The notes beneath the pieces are model-generated. The model had not been told where the DNA came from. It saw only the letters and a program-made list of their open reading frames with translations, and did not search any database. This document shows positions 18,788-27,584 of a stretch of 64,000 nucleotides of DNA, piece after piece. The DNA comes from Lewinellaceae bacterium (GTDB lineage: Bacteria > Bacteroidota > Bacteroidia > Chitinophagales > Saprospiraceae), in the NCBI GenBank assembly GCA_016708875.1, contig JADJFA010000001.1, positions 372,001-436,000 of the forward strand, in the 5' to 3' direction. Numbering within the stretch: position 1 is the first letter of the stretch; each line of letters starts with the position of its first letter. The position numbers and the translations under genes were made by a program.

Positions 18788-19456
18788 TCAAAATATTTCT
18801 TTTTTTTTCAACAGTTGGGCTAGCCCCCTGGCATCCGGTACTACAAAATCGGCTCCTGCCTCCCATAGTTTTTGTCCATGCCCATCATGGATGTGTGTAG
18901 CGCCTAAGAACCCAATCACCTGAATACCAGCACTTTTAGCAGCAGAAATTCCGGTTACGCTGTCTTCTACCACCAGGGTTTCGTGGGCCGAAAGCCCGAG
19001 TTTTTCGAGTGCAAAAAGGAAGACATCGGGCGATGGTTTTGGGTTGTTCACCTGTTCCGCAGAGAATATCTGCCCATCCAAAGCACCAAGCAAGCGAACT
19101 TTTCGAAGGCAATTCTCTACATGAAGGATGCTACCGTTGGACACCATGCTTTTTGGAACCTTCAGATTTCGAAATACAGTAGGCATCCCTTTTATGGCGC
19201 GGAGCGAGCGGTGAAATTCAGCTTTGTGTTCGGTATGTAACTGCTGTACAAAATCTGCAGGCGGCCTGAAACCTTCCTCGTTTTGAAGCGCAATCACAAT
19301 ATCCCGGGTTCTAAGCCCTGGAAAGCGCATGTTGTAATCGCGCTCCGAGAGCAGCAAACCATGCTCAGCAAGAAGCCTCAACATGATGCGCGCGGCAATT
19401 ATCTCTGAATCAACGATGGTGCCATCATTGTCGAAAAGTATGTGTTTGATTGACAT
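18788..19456 (-). CDS. HAD-superfamily hydrolase (phosphoglycolate phosphatase/beta-PGM-like)
   Basis: 222 residues. Motif I is 'ILFDNDGTIVDSE' (nucleophile D and acid/base D two residues on), motif II 'SMVSNGS', motif III and IV 'KPSPDVFLFALEKLG...TLVVEDSVTGISAAKSAGI'. The cap is the alpha-helical C1 type. It would hydrolyse a small phosphorylated metabolite (sugar phosphate or phosphoglycolate); the substrate is not readable from sequence. Its start lies directly beyond a terminator, so it has its own promoter. Confidence 0.85.
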   Translation of the reverse strand: MSIKHILFDNDGTIVDSEIIAARIMLRLLAEHGLLLSERDYNMRFPGLRTRDIVIALQNEEGFRPPADFVQQLHTEHKAEFHRSLRAIKGMPTVFRNLKVPKSMVSNGSILHVENCLRKVRLLGALDGQIFSAEQVNNPKPSPDVFLFALEKLGLSAHETLVVEDSVTGISAAKSAGIQVIGFLGATHIHDGHGQKLWEAGADFVVPDARGLAQLLKKKEIF

Positions 19457-19464
19457 GGTTGAAA

Positions 19465-19503
19465 AACAAAAAACCGCAACAGTGCCTACGCCCTTTGCGG
19501 TTC
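19465..19503 (-). terminator. Intrinsic terminator of the small membrane-protein gene
   Basis: AACCGCAA...TTGCGGTT with a roughly 15-nt loop is followed on the minus strand by T6. It lies 29 nt past the stop at 19532. Confidence 0.65.
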
Positions 19504-19531
19504 TTATTGAAAATCATATTCTTGTGGCAAA

Positions 19532-19660
19532 TTACCGACCGAAATCCACAACGGCGCTGCGATTATACAGCATAAGTATCACTGCCGTGAGGAAAAACAG
19601 ACCCATAAGGATGTAGAGAATGCAGTATCCCTTGCCACGCGAGTTTTTGATGTCTTCCAT
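19532..19660 (-). CDS. 42-residue single-pass membrane protein
   Basis: The start at 19660 gives MEDIKNSRGKGYCILYILMG followed by 'LFFLTAVILMLYNRSAVVDFGR': a short cytoplasmic head rich in charges, one membrane helix and a short outer tail. No family recognised. That it is real is supported by a TACTTTTG promoter element about 40 nt upstream and a terminator directly downstream. Confidence 0.5.
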   Translation of the reverse strand: MEDIKNSRGKGYCILYILMGLFFLTAVILMLYNRSAVVDFGR

Positions 19661-19698
19661 ATTGTCCTGCAAAATTTTGTGGTGCGAAAAATGTGGCG

Positions 19699-19706
19699 CA
19701 AAAGTA
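19699..19706 (-). promoter_or_regulatory. Putative -7 element of the 42-residue gene
   Basis: TACTTTTG on the minus strand fits TAnnTTTG, 39-46 nt before the ATG. Confidence 0.4.
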
Positions 19707-19916
19707 GGAAAGCCCAAATCAGATTCTGATAGAACGGCGTTTTTTTTCGCATTTTCAGAACGGTTTTAAAAAAGGGGTTTCCATGAAAAAATGTTTTTTA
19801 ACCAAAAAGTGTTTTCTTTGAACCTCTAAACCCTTGATTTCCAAAAAGTTTAGAAATTTGTCTGACTAAAAGCGGCACGTTTTCTGCTAATATGTCGCCA
19901 ACGCAAGTCTTTTGTC

Positions 19917-20786
19917 ATGAGTTTTTTTCTGGAAGATCCGGTTCTTTTTTGGCTCGTGTGGGGCATCTTCACATTGGCCGGCACCATCATCGGCTGGTCG
20001 TTGCGCGCCAACACCTCCGAAAAAGAGGTGCGTGGAGCCTTGGGCCGAATCGAGCAGGAAAAAAACACACTGGCCAGGCTTTACACCCAGATAAAACACC
20101 AGCATGATTTGCGGGAGGCCGATTTTCGTCGAGCATCTTTGGATGTTGAAAAATTACGCGCCATTGTACAACTTCTTGAGGATGAACGCGCTACACTTTT
20201 GCCCGACGCACCTTTCAATGCAGCCCGCATCGCCACCGCAGAGGCTGCTGCTGCCCAATATGCTCAAAAAGTAGCCGCACTAGAGGTACTCGCCAACAGC
20301 CTCCGGGCACGGAATACCGAACTCTCTGAACAACTCGCCACCGCCCAAAAAGAAATGGGGGATTGGGATACGCTGTACCGGGGTTTCAAAGCAACACAGG
20401 AGCGCTTGGCTGCTTTCGAACAAAAGTCTATTGCGCTTGAAGTCGAGCGCGAGGGACTGCTTAGACAACTTGCACAAGCCCATGCTGAGATAGAAACCCT
20501 TCAACTAGAAATCCAACAAAAGGGCGAAACCCAAGCCCAAAAACTCAAAACCTCCCGCAAGGGAAGCGTCGCAGCACCACAATTGGATGATTTGAAAAGC
20601 ATCAAAGGGATGGCGGCCTTTGTCGAACGCCTGGGAGGCATGGGCATTTCCAGCTTCGCCCAGATAAGCCGCTGGGATGATGACACCGTGATTTCCGTAG
20701 CCAAAACGCTTGACATCAGCCCCGGCAAAATTTATCGCGACGACTGGGTAGGCCAGGCACAACGTCTGGCAGGCGAGCGGAGGTAA
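19917..20786 (+). CDS. Membrane-anchored coiled-coil protein with helix-3-turn-helix domain
   Basis: 289 residues. One N-terminal membrane helix ('LFWLVWGIFTLAGTIIGWSL') is followed by a long coiled coil (about residues 35-210, rich in A/E/Q/L). A C-terminal globular piece 'LDDLKSIKGMAAFVERLGGMGISSFAQISRWDDDTVISVAKTL...GKIYRDDWVGQA' matches the helix-hairpin-helix-like domain often called 'flap-endonuclease-like H3TH' in Bacteroidota hypothetical proteins. It could bind DNA or a protein at the membrane; no enzyme motif is visible. The repeat at 20788 starts just after its stop. Confidence 0.7.
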   Translation: MSFFLEDPVLFWLVWGIFTLAGTIIGWSLRANTSEKEVRGALGRIEQEKNTLARLYTQIKHQHDLREADFRRASLDVEKLRAIVQLLEDERATLLPDAPFNAARIATAEAAAAQYAQKVAALEVLANSLRARNTELSEQLATAQKEMGDWDTLYRGFKATQERLAAFEQKSIALEVEREGLLRQLAQAHAEIETLQLEIQQKGETQAQKLKTSRKGSVAAPQLDDLKSIKGMAAFVERLGGMGISSFAQISRWDDDTVISVAKTLDISPGKIYRDDWVGQAQRLAGERR

Positions 20787-20787
20787 T

Positions 20788-20859
20788 GCAGTGGGCAGTA
20801 GCAGTAGGCAGGGCCCGTGTGTGCTGCCAATGCCAACTGCTACTGATTACTGCCACTGA
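20788..20859. repeat. Inverted repeat, GCAGTAGCAGTTGGCAG family, copy 2
   Basis: The left arm GCAGTGGGCAGTAGCAGTAG and right arm ...CAACTGCTACTGATTACTGC enclose about 20 nt. The right arm contains the stop codon and last codons of the GNAT gene when its frame is corrected. Confidence 0.85.
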
Positions 20860-21853
20860 TACGTCCTTCTCAAAAACTTCCCCCACTTCCACCACACAGA
20901 CCACTCGCGCCGCACTTGAAAATAAGGGCGTTGAAGGCGCCAAAATCTCGCCGACCCTGCTCTATTTCCCGCATCATGCTTCCCTCGAAGTCGAATATGG
21001 GCACTCCCACTACATTTTTTGCATACTGAATGGCCACCCATTGGAGCAAGACAGAGGCGCCAGAAGCGCGCAATGCCGGGTCATCTCCACTCATCAGATA
21101 GTAGGCCGAGTCACTATCCCAAACAAGCAGCGCCGCGGAGTGTAGTTGGCCTGAAAGCGGGTCGGTGGCAAAAAACAGTTTGCCGCAATTATGTTCAGAC
21201 AACGCAGTAAAAATTCGTTGCAAAAAAGAAAATTCAAGCGGTTGTTCCAATCCCTGCCGCTCGAAACTTGAACCTATCAGTCGGTGCAATTCAGCTAAAG
21301 GTAAGTCGTGGCTGACGACTAATTTGGCCGCTGCGGCCTTGATTTTATTGCGATAACTTTTTTCTATGTTCTTGAAAATCAACTCCTCCGAATCGCTGAG
21401 GGAAAGCATATAAGAATAAAAAGTCGTCTGCTGAAAACCCTGCCAATAGAACGGAAGCCAATTCGTGACCAAGTAATTAAAGTTTTGTTCAAAAGCCGCA
21501 AGCTCTTTCGGCAGCTGCTCTATCAACTCCTTGTAAAGGCGCATTTCCCATTTCAAACTTCGGTATTCCGGATGGAGATAAGGCCCCAATTGTTTACAGA
21601 CTTGGGGCATGGTTATGTATCGCCAGCCGAGTTTTTGCTTCAAAAAATAAGGCAGGACGGCTACCGTCCGTCCACTTTTTTGCACCGTGACTGCATCCCA
21701 GGCGCCGCCTTCGCACACTGCGTCGAGATACCAGGGCTGCATAAACAAGGGCAGGTCGGGCACATTGGCAGCAAAAGTTCGGTAAGTGTCGCGGTGATCT
21801 GCGTGCATATATTGAACGTTTAAATTAGTCGGTCTGCCCCCACTTCGAGACAA
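20847..21853 (-). CDS. GNAT/FemAB-like acyltransferase, C-terminus frameshifted
   Basis: About 335 residues; the start could also be the ATG at 21808. The sequence 'LPLFMQPWYLDAVC', 'VAVLPYFLKQKLGWRYITMP', 'SYRNKIKAAAAK', 'AALLVWDSDSAYYLMSGDDPALRASGASVLLQWVAIQYA' and 'FDFEGSMMREIEQG' is typical of GNAT proteins of the FemAB/BioF2-like (peptidoglycan-bridge or acyl-transfer) type. As read, the frame runs to 20870. One added base near 20933 gives the likelier tail 'RPYFQVRREWSVWWKWGKFL' and a stop at 20847, inside the repeat. It is last in a minus-strand run with an Omp85-like and a jelly-roll-like gene. Confidence 0.78.
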
Positions 21854-21915
21854 GGGTTTGTTTTTGTAACATGTGTCTTTGCGGCGTTGCGTGAAATTTT
21901 TGTTTGAATCTTATA

Positions 21916-23382
21916 TTATAACCCCGTATTCACCCGCAAAAAAAATCCCCCCTCTCCAAGATCATTCCAAGTCCATTCACAACGGATGGATTTGTCGTAG
22001 TATAGTACCAAATCAAGCCCTGGTCCATAACCGTAGAGCAAGCGGTTAGACAGTGGGTTGGTTGCAATGTAATGTGGGTCATTCGCCCAACCGAGATCGT
22101 TGTTGAATGCGAGATAGACTTTTATCGGCATCTTTCGGTAGGCTTTTATCGGTACAATTCTTCCAAGATTGAATTGCCCCTCGAACACACGAAGGTGCCA
22201 TGAGGTACGCAAAAGGCCAAAATCAAGTCCGTCTACCACATAATAATCATAACCTCGCACCAGATTTCCTCCATATCCGAGTGCCTGGTTGTTGCTCTGC
22301 GGAGGCTTTCGGCGAGGAAGGCTGGTACGGGCCTTGCCCACTAACTCGAGGCTCAGCCATTTATTGAACGAAATATACTGATCCCACTCGGCGAAGGCGC
22401 GGAAAATCTGGAGATCGTCAGAGGGAAGCAAGCCATTTTTCCGTATCTCAACAATTGCACGCCATCCTTTCAGCGGGTAAGGCCGAATATCCCGATAATC
22501 AATCGAGAAGGAATACACCGCACTGAAATGCCGCTGTCGGGTATTTGCGTTCAAAAAATAGTCCGGGTTTAGCACCTTGGCAATGGTATCGGCCACGAAA
22601 TTGTCGCGATACTCAAGCGTAAATGACTGACTTTTGAACAGTTTTGGTCGCGAAATCAGGGTTACGGATGCTACAATCTGCTCTAGCTGCCAGGTCTCCC
22701 TTATTTTCAGGAATTCAAGTTTGTTGGCGGTGGTCTTGTATGAGAGCTCATGGGCACGGCTGTACGAAAGCCTGGCTTCCAAACCCAGTGTGCGGCTGCG
22801 ATTGAGTCCCGGGCTTCGGTAAGCAAGTTCATATTGGTTGGTATAACCGAATTGAGCCTTTGCTTTCAGTGCATCAGCTCGACCAGTGAGGTTGAGTTGA
22901 CTCCAATCGAGGCCGTAATTTACCCTTTTAAATGAGCGGTTGAACTCGTTCCACCATACGTTGAAGTTCCGGTCGGAAAGCGAAAGAATCGGCACGGGGA
23001 AAATATACCATCCTTCTGCTACATGAACCAACAGCGTAACATTCCCTTCGCCGCCCCAACTGGTTACACTGATGCTCGCTTCAGAAAAAATGCCAAGATT
23101 CATCAGGCGGAGCCTGTTTCGCTCCAATGTTGCCGGAAGTTCAAGGGATGAAATGGAGTCGCCTGTGGAGAATTCCAATTCTCTTAAGATGGTGCCCGCT
23201 TTCGTTTTCTTATTGCCCTCTATCGTAATCTTTTCGATGAAAACAAAAGGCCTATGAAGCGAATCAGCTTGCGCTGCAAGCAATTGAGGAATAAAAAAAG
23301 ACAGGATTAAAATCTTGTAGATCCCGTCGAAATGAATCTGAGTTTTTATCACGCCCGCACGCACTTTTCCAAGGGCGAACAA
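21916..23382 (-). CDS. Omp85-like (POTRA plus surface-antigen barrel) outer-membrane protein
   Basis: 488 residues. A hydrophobic signal ends 'FFIPQLLAAQ'. One POTRA domain (about residues 47-125: 'VFIEKITIEGNKKTKAGTILRELEF...LRLMNLGIFSEASISV') is followed by a barrel with many alternating strands and the Omp85-type 'LGYGGNLVRGYDYYVVDG' (RGY variant of the RGF loop motif). It is shorter than BamA, so is more like the single-POTRA Omp85 subfamily of Bacteroidota. The 5' end overlaps the upstream gene by 34 nt, so they are probably co-transcribed. Confidence 0.82.
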   Translation of the reverse strand: MFALGKVRAGVIKTQIHFDGIYKILILSFFIPQLLAAQADSLHRPFVFIEKITIEGNKKTKAGTILRELEFSTGDSISSLELPATLERNRLRLMNLGIFSEASISVTSWGGEGNVTLLVHVAEGWYIFPVPILSLSDRNFNVWWNEFNRSFKRVNYGLDWSQLNLTGRADALKAKAQFGYTNQYELAYRSPGLNRSRTLGLEARLSYSRAHELSYKTTANKLEFLKIRETWQLEQIVASVTLISRPKLFKSQSFTLEYRDNFVADTIAKVLNPDYFLNANTRQRHFSAVYSFSIDYRDIRPYPLKGWRAIVEIRKNGLLPSDDLQIFRAFAEWDQYISFNKWLSLELVGKARTSLPRRKPPQSNNQALGYGGNLVRGYDYYVVDGLDFGLLRTSWHLRVFEGQFNLGRIVPIKAYRKMPIKVYLAFNNDLGWANDPHYIATNPLSNRLLYGYGPGLDLVLYYDKSIRCEWTWNDLGEGGFFLRVNTGL

Positions 23383-23933
23383 TTGTCGAGCAAAAGGTTC
23401 CCTTTGTATTTAAAAACAATCCCAGGTGCGTAATCCGCTTCAAAAACCAACTGGGTTACATTGCCTGAAGGGCTGAGCTCGAACTTGTATTGCCGCCAAT
23501 CCGCATGGTCTATCAAGGTGGAGCTTGCCAAAAGTTCCCGCTTCCCGCCTTTCTCCGACGAACCGTAAATACGCAATCGGGTAGGCTTGTTATAACCCAC
23601 ATACTTGGGTGCATGAGCGAGGTAGAGTGTGAAAACATAGCATTTTCCACCGAGCAGCGGTTCGGCCATTGCCTGACAGATATCCTCATGGGTCCCGTCT
23701 TCACGAACAATTAGGCCAACACAGGTTTTGCCATCCTGGGCTGGAAACATGACTTCCCAAGCCCCTGGCAACACATCAGGAGTGCTACCCTGAATACCAG
23801 AATACCAACCTTTCGGGCAATTGCCAGCCCCAGGCTCCCCTTCAAAAGAAGGGTTGCGGAAATAAATTTTCCCAGAAGGCTGCCCAGAAAACGAAGCGAG
23901 CGCAAGGAAAAGGAACAAAAGATTTTGCATCAA
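23349..23933 (-). CDS. Exported jelly-roll/CBM-like hypothetical protein
   Basis: 194 residues. A signal peptide (MMQNLLFLFLALASFSGQ) is followed by 'IYFRNPSFEGEPGAGNCPKGWYSG' and 'CYVFTLYLAHAPKYVGYNKPTRLRIYGSS...TLIDHADWRQYKFELSPSGNVTQLVFEADY...LLLDNCSPLEKC'. This is the pattern of a carbohydrate-binding-like jelly roll often fused to OmpA domains in this phylum; here it stands alone. Cysteines could pair in the periplasm. First gene of the run with the Omp85-like and GNAT genes. Confidence 0.65.
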   Translation of the reverse strand: MMQNLLFLFLALASFSGQPSGKIYFRNPSFEGEPGAGNCPKGWYSGIQGSTPDVLPGAWEVMFPAQDGKTCVGLIVREDGTHEDICQAMAEPLLGGKCYVFTLYLAHAPKYVGYNKPTRLRIYGSSEKGGKRELLASSTLIDHADWRQYKFELSPSGNVTQLVFEADYAPGIVFKYKGNLLLDNCSPLEKCVRA

Positions 23934-23968
23934 AATTAATTTGGGTTAATCACAACCAAACTACTGGA

Positions 23969-24000
23969 GACCGATAAGGTTTTTGGAAACCTTATCGGTC
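23969..24000. repeat. 32-nt palindrome, AAGGTTT/AAACCTT family
   Basis: GACCGATAAGGTTT, TTGG loop, AAACCTTATCGGTC. It lies between the start of the 23349-23933 gene and the stop of the symporter. It shares the AGGTTT...AAACCT centre with 845-910, 6207-6262 and 30916-30948. Confidence 0.9.
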
Positions 24001-24052
24001 TGTAGCTAATGCAAAAATGTCCAGAAGTTTGGATTTACAACAATCGGTGCTG

Positions 24053-25662
24053 CTACCAAAACACAATGTACAAGGCAGCCAGAACACCAATAACCAACAG
24101 GGCGCCAATGGCAAACGGCTGTGAAGTCTTAAACATAGAAGTGTCCACTTCCATTGCCTTCGGGTTGTTTTTGCTTTTTGGGTCAGCCAGGCTGATGACA
24201 ACCATAAGTGCTACCAGCAACAGGAAAACGTAGCCCATCTGATCTAGGAAAGGCACGTCGGGCATCCACTTTTTGAACATTATTCCCAGTGGAATTGTGG
24301 CAAGTGCTGCTACTAAGGCGGCATTGGCGGTAGCCCGTTTCCAGAAAAAGCCCAGCAAGAAAATAGCCACTACCCCAGGCGAAATCAACCCTGTGAACTC
24401 TTGAATGAACTGAAAGCCCTGTTCAAGTTTTTGCAATTGGGGCGCGACCAAAACGGCGATGGCCATCGAAACAAGAATGGTATAACGACCAATCCGCACC
24501 TGTTTTTCTTCAGAAGCTCCTTTTTCCATGTACTTATTGTACAGGTCGAGCGTGAAAATAGTGGCAATGGAGTTTGCCTTGCCTGCCAGGGAGGCTACGA
24601 TGGCTGCGGTAAGTGCCGCAAACGAAAGTCCTTTCAAGCCAGGGCCGAGCAGATTGAGCAGTACTGGGTACGCCTTGTCGGGCTTAACCTCGCCAGCTGC
24701 ATTCATCATTTCTTGTTGAAACATCCCTTTTTGTGTAGCACATACGCAGCAATACCCGGAAGCACCACAATGATTGGCATCAACAATTTCAAAAACGCAG
24801 CGAAAAGCAGCCCGCTGCGAGCCGTTTCGATATTTGCACCCAATGCACGTTGAGTAATGTACTGATTGCAGCCCCAATAATTGAGGTTGGCAATCCACAT
24901 TGCACCGAACAGCACTGTAAGCCCAGGGAGGTCTTTGTAGTATTTGTTCGATTCGTCAAAAATCATGTGAAAATGGCTTGGCGCTTGTTCTCGGAGAAAC
25001 CCCAGACCGGCTACTGCGCCTTGCGTGCCAAATTGTTGTGCCACCAGGTCAAGTGCAAGGTAGGTCGTAAACAAACCGCCCAAAACCAGTATGAATACCT
25101 GTATGACATCTGTATAGCCTATCACTTTCATTCCTCCAAGCGTAATGAGAATCGCAAATGCTGCCAGGAAAATCGCGCAAGCTGTGAAACTGAAGCCTGA
25201 AATGGTGCTCACCGCAATCGCACCGAGATAAATGATAGAGGTCAGGTTTACAAACACGTAGACCAATAGCCAAAACACGGCCATCATCGTGGCTACTAAG
25301 GGACTGTACCGCTTCTCGAGAAATTGCGGCATCGTGAAAATCTTGTTTTTGATATAGCCCGGCATAAAAAACACCGCCACTACGATGAGTGTAGCTGCAG
25401 CCATCCACTCGTAGGATGCTATGGCCAAGCCCATGGCGAAGCCCGAGCCGCTCATGCCTATAAATTGCTCGGCACTGATGTTGGATGCAATGAGCGATGC
25501 GCCGATGGCCCACCAAGTGAGCGCTCCTTCTGCGAGGAAGAAACCGGATGCGGTGTTTTCACCCGATTTCTTTTTAAGATAAATCCAATAGCCGTACCCC
25601 GACACGATGAAGAAGTATAGCAGGAAAACGGCATAATCCAAAGATTGTAAAGCAGAACCCAT
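24053..25662 (-). CDS. Sodium:solute symporter (SGLT-like), one frameshift
   Basis: Two frames together encode about 535 residues with some 14 membrane helices. The N-terminal half has 'FFLAEGALTWWAIGASLIASNISAEQFIGMSGSGFAMGLAIASYEW', the SSS signature typical of vSGLT-like sugar transporters, and 'NYWGCNQYITQRALGA'. The C-terminal half has 'AALTAAIVASLAGKANSIATIFTLDLY'. The frame is lost near 24725-24727, where one extra C/G gives '...HKKGMFQQEMMNAAG'. It imports a sugar or similar solute with sodium; the substrate is unknown. A good TTTG-N17-TACATTTG promoter lies upstream. Confidence 0.87.
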
Positions 25663-25731
25663 AAGTGTCCAGTTGAAAAAGGTGAATTAAGAAAGGGTGT
25701 GGCAAAAAATTCGGGTCTGGCTAAGGCAGCC

Positions 25732-25760
25732 CAAATGTAGGAATGGTGAGGAGAATCAAA
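25732..25760 (-). promoter_or_regulatory. Bacteroidota promoter of the symporter gene
   Basis: On the minus strand TTTG (25757-25760), 17 nt, then TACATTTG (25732-25739): a close match to the -33/-7 consensus, 70 nt upstream of the start. Confidence 0.6.
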
Positions 25761-25890
25761 GGTTTGGGAAGGAAATTCTTTGCTAGAAACAGGTTTTGTC
25801 ACCAATGAAGGAGCATTTTCCAGAAAAATAAAATTCAGTAGGCCCTTGGACTTGTAAGTTTCGAGGAAAAACCTGTTTCTTTGCACCCGC

Positions 25891-25924
25891 TTTATCCACC
25901 GGAGCCTTGGCGTAGGCGGATAAA
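25891..25924. repeat. Imperfect palindrome TTTATCCACCGG...GGCGGATAAA
   Basis: 34 nt with outer 7-bp perfect ends and an inner GGAGCCTTGGCGTAGGC. It lies 9 nt upstream of tRNA-Cys and belongs with the CCGCC/GGCGG group seen at 12273 and 53351. Confidence 0.6.
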
Positions 25925-25933
25925 TCAATTTAA

Positions 25934-26004
25934 GGTTTCCTGGCCGAGTGGTTAGGCACAGCTCTGCAAAAGCTGCTACAGCGGTTCGAATCCGCTGGAA
26001 ACCT
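25934..26004 (+). tRNA. tRNA-Cys (anticodon GCA)
   Basis: A 71-nt cloverleaf: acceptor GGTTTCC/GGAAACC, D arm with GCCGAGTGGTTAGGC, anticodon stem CAGCT/AGCTG with loop CTGCAAA, T arm GCGGTTCGAATCCGC, discriminator T. The CCA end is not encoded. Short variable loop, no introns. Confidence 0.95.
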
Positions 26005-26040
26005 CAAAATACAACGGCTAATTTTCTGACATTCAGAATT

Positions 26041-27525
26041 TTAGCCGTTTTCTTTTGAAAACCGCACCCTCGGGTCTGCCCAGGCATACAACAGATCCGC
26101 GAGCAAACTGCCCAATATGGTGAGCGTAGCCGCTACCATCATGATAGCCGAAAGCAGGGGGAGATCTTTTCCCAGATAAGCCTCAAATGTTTTATTGCCC
26201 ATACCCGGGAAACCGAACAAGGCTTCTACCACCAGCGAGCCAGTAAAGACTGCGGGCAACACACTCGCAAACACCGTGATGATCGGGAAAAGTGCGTTTC
26301 GGAAAGCATGGCTCCAATACACTTCTTCCTCCCCGACTCCCTTGGCCCGTGCCGTGCGAATATAGTCTTCCCGCATTGTGCCGAGCACACCACTCCGCAT
26401 TTGCAAGGCCAAAATCGCTACTGCCTGAAGCGTCAATATGATTATTGGAAGGACGCATTTAGAAGCATTGGCACTCCACCAATCGGAAAAAGAAGTTTTG
26501 CCGGGCTGCCACGCATCCTGAATGTCAAAGTAAATATTGGGCAAAATGGCGTGCCCCCATTCAGTGTTGGTAAATACCATAATTAGCAGGCCACCTAACC
26601 AAAAAACGGGCATCGAAAAAAGGAAAAACAATGTTCTTTTCCCCCAAATATCCAGCCAGCGGTCCTTTCTCCGGGCCATTTCTACACCAAAGGGCACAGC
26701 AATAAGGTAGGCCAATAATATAGCAAGAAAATTTATTGTCAAGGTGGAAATCAGGCTGGATTGCAAATCTATCCATACTTCCACCCGCCGCCTTGTAAGG
26801 CCTAAGTCGCCTGTCAAAAATCCTTTGAGCCAATGATGGTATTGATTTTCAAAACCATACCAGTAGACAGCGGGGCGACGGAGTTTACCCGGGAGTTGCT
26901 GGTTGTGCAATGCGGACACCGCAGTATCCAATTGCAAAAGCGCAGTAGCCAAATTTGCAAAAACTGGCTCTGGTTCAAGGTGTTCAGACAGCACCTCGTT
27001 CGGCTTTAACGGCATAAAAGGAGCCTCCGGGATTTGGGCAGCGAGCGCATTCACTCGTTTTACAGCAGAATCGAGTAAAACCAGGTTTTCTGCGCGTACC
27101 AAAAAAGTTAATTCACCCAGCAGCCGGGCGCTTTGCGGAACGGACGATGGAAGTGATTCCACGGCACGCACGGTTGCAGAAATGGCAGCATCACAATTTT
27201 TAACAGCAGGCCAATTGCCTGTTTGCCCGATCAATTTTTCCAGCCGTGTTCGCCGGTCCAATGGAAAAATACGCCACAGCGTGTCGGGATAAGCAGCAGT
27301 GGTAAACGAAAAGTAAAACGTCGGGGCATCAAGCCCAAGCCGAACGGCGTGGGAGCGGTATTTTTCGGCTTGTTGTGCCGGGTCAAGTGTGTTGTAAACC
27401 TCTTCGCCAAAAACGTTCACTACCGGGTCGCCCGGCGCGCATTTACCTAGCCCAAATGCCAAAAAAGAAATGACCAGCAGGGTGGGTATGGCCAAGATTG
27501 TTCGGCGAAGGAGATATTTGAGCAT
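26041..27525 (-). CDS. DppB-like ABC transporter permease with large extra domain
   Basis: 494 residues, against about 310-340 for usual DppB/OppB. The first helix region 'LLRRTILAIPTLLVISFLAFGLGKCAPGDPV' and the C-terminal half with the EAA-loop area 'RSGVLGTMREDYIRTARAKGVGEEEVYWSHAFRNALFPIITVFASVLPAVFTGSLVVEALFGFPGMGNKTFEAYLGKDLPLLSA' are typical. Between helix 1 and helix 2 lies about 190 residues of helical, periplasmic-looking sequence (about 75-265). It would form the channel of a peptide or nickel importer, but no DppC, ATPase or binding protein is adjacent. Confidence 0.85.
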   Translation of the reverse strand: MLKYLLRRTILAIPTLLVISFLAFGLGKCAPGDPVVNVFGEEVYNTLDPAQQAEKYRSHAVRLGLDAPTFYFSFTTAAYPDTLWRIFPLDRRTRLEKLIGQTGNWPAVKNCDAAISATVRAVESLPSSVPQSARLLGELTFLVRAENLVLLDSAVKRVNALAAQIPEAPFMPLKPNEVLSEHLEPEPVFANLATALLQLDTAVSALHNQQLPGKLRRPAVYWYGFENQYHHWLKGFLTGDLGLTRRRVEVWIDLQSSLISTLTINFLAILLAYLIAVPFGVEMARRKDRWLDIWGKRTLFFLFSMPVFWLGGLLIMVFTNTEWGHAILPNIYFDIQDAWQPGKTSFSDWWSANASKCVLPIIILTLQAVAILALQMRSGVLGTMREDYIRTARAKGVGEEEVYWSHAFRNALFPIITVFASVLPAVFTGSLVVEALFGFPGMGNKTFEAYLGKDLPLLSAIMMVAATLTILGSLLADLLYAWADPRVRFSKENG

Positions 27526-27584
27526 TAGAAAGGGACGTTAGACAATGAACAAGAGACAATGGTTGGCACCATTATCCAGTCCTG

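Noticed and set aside
24053..25662. Two separate half-transporter genes
   Set aside because: The halves make one continuous SGLT-like protein after a one-base correction in a CCC run.
25934..26040. Integration site (att) at tRNA-Cys
   Set aside because: No integrase and no direct repeat of the tRNA 3' end was seen in the neighbourhood.
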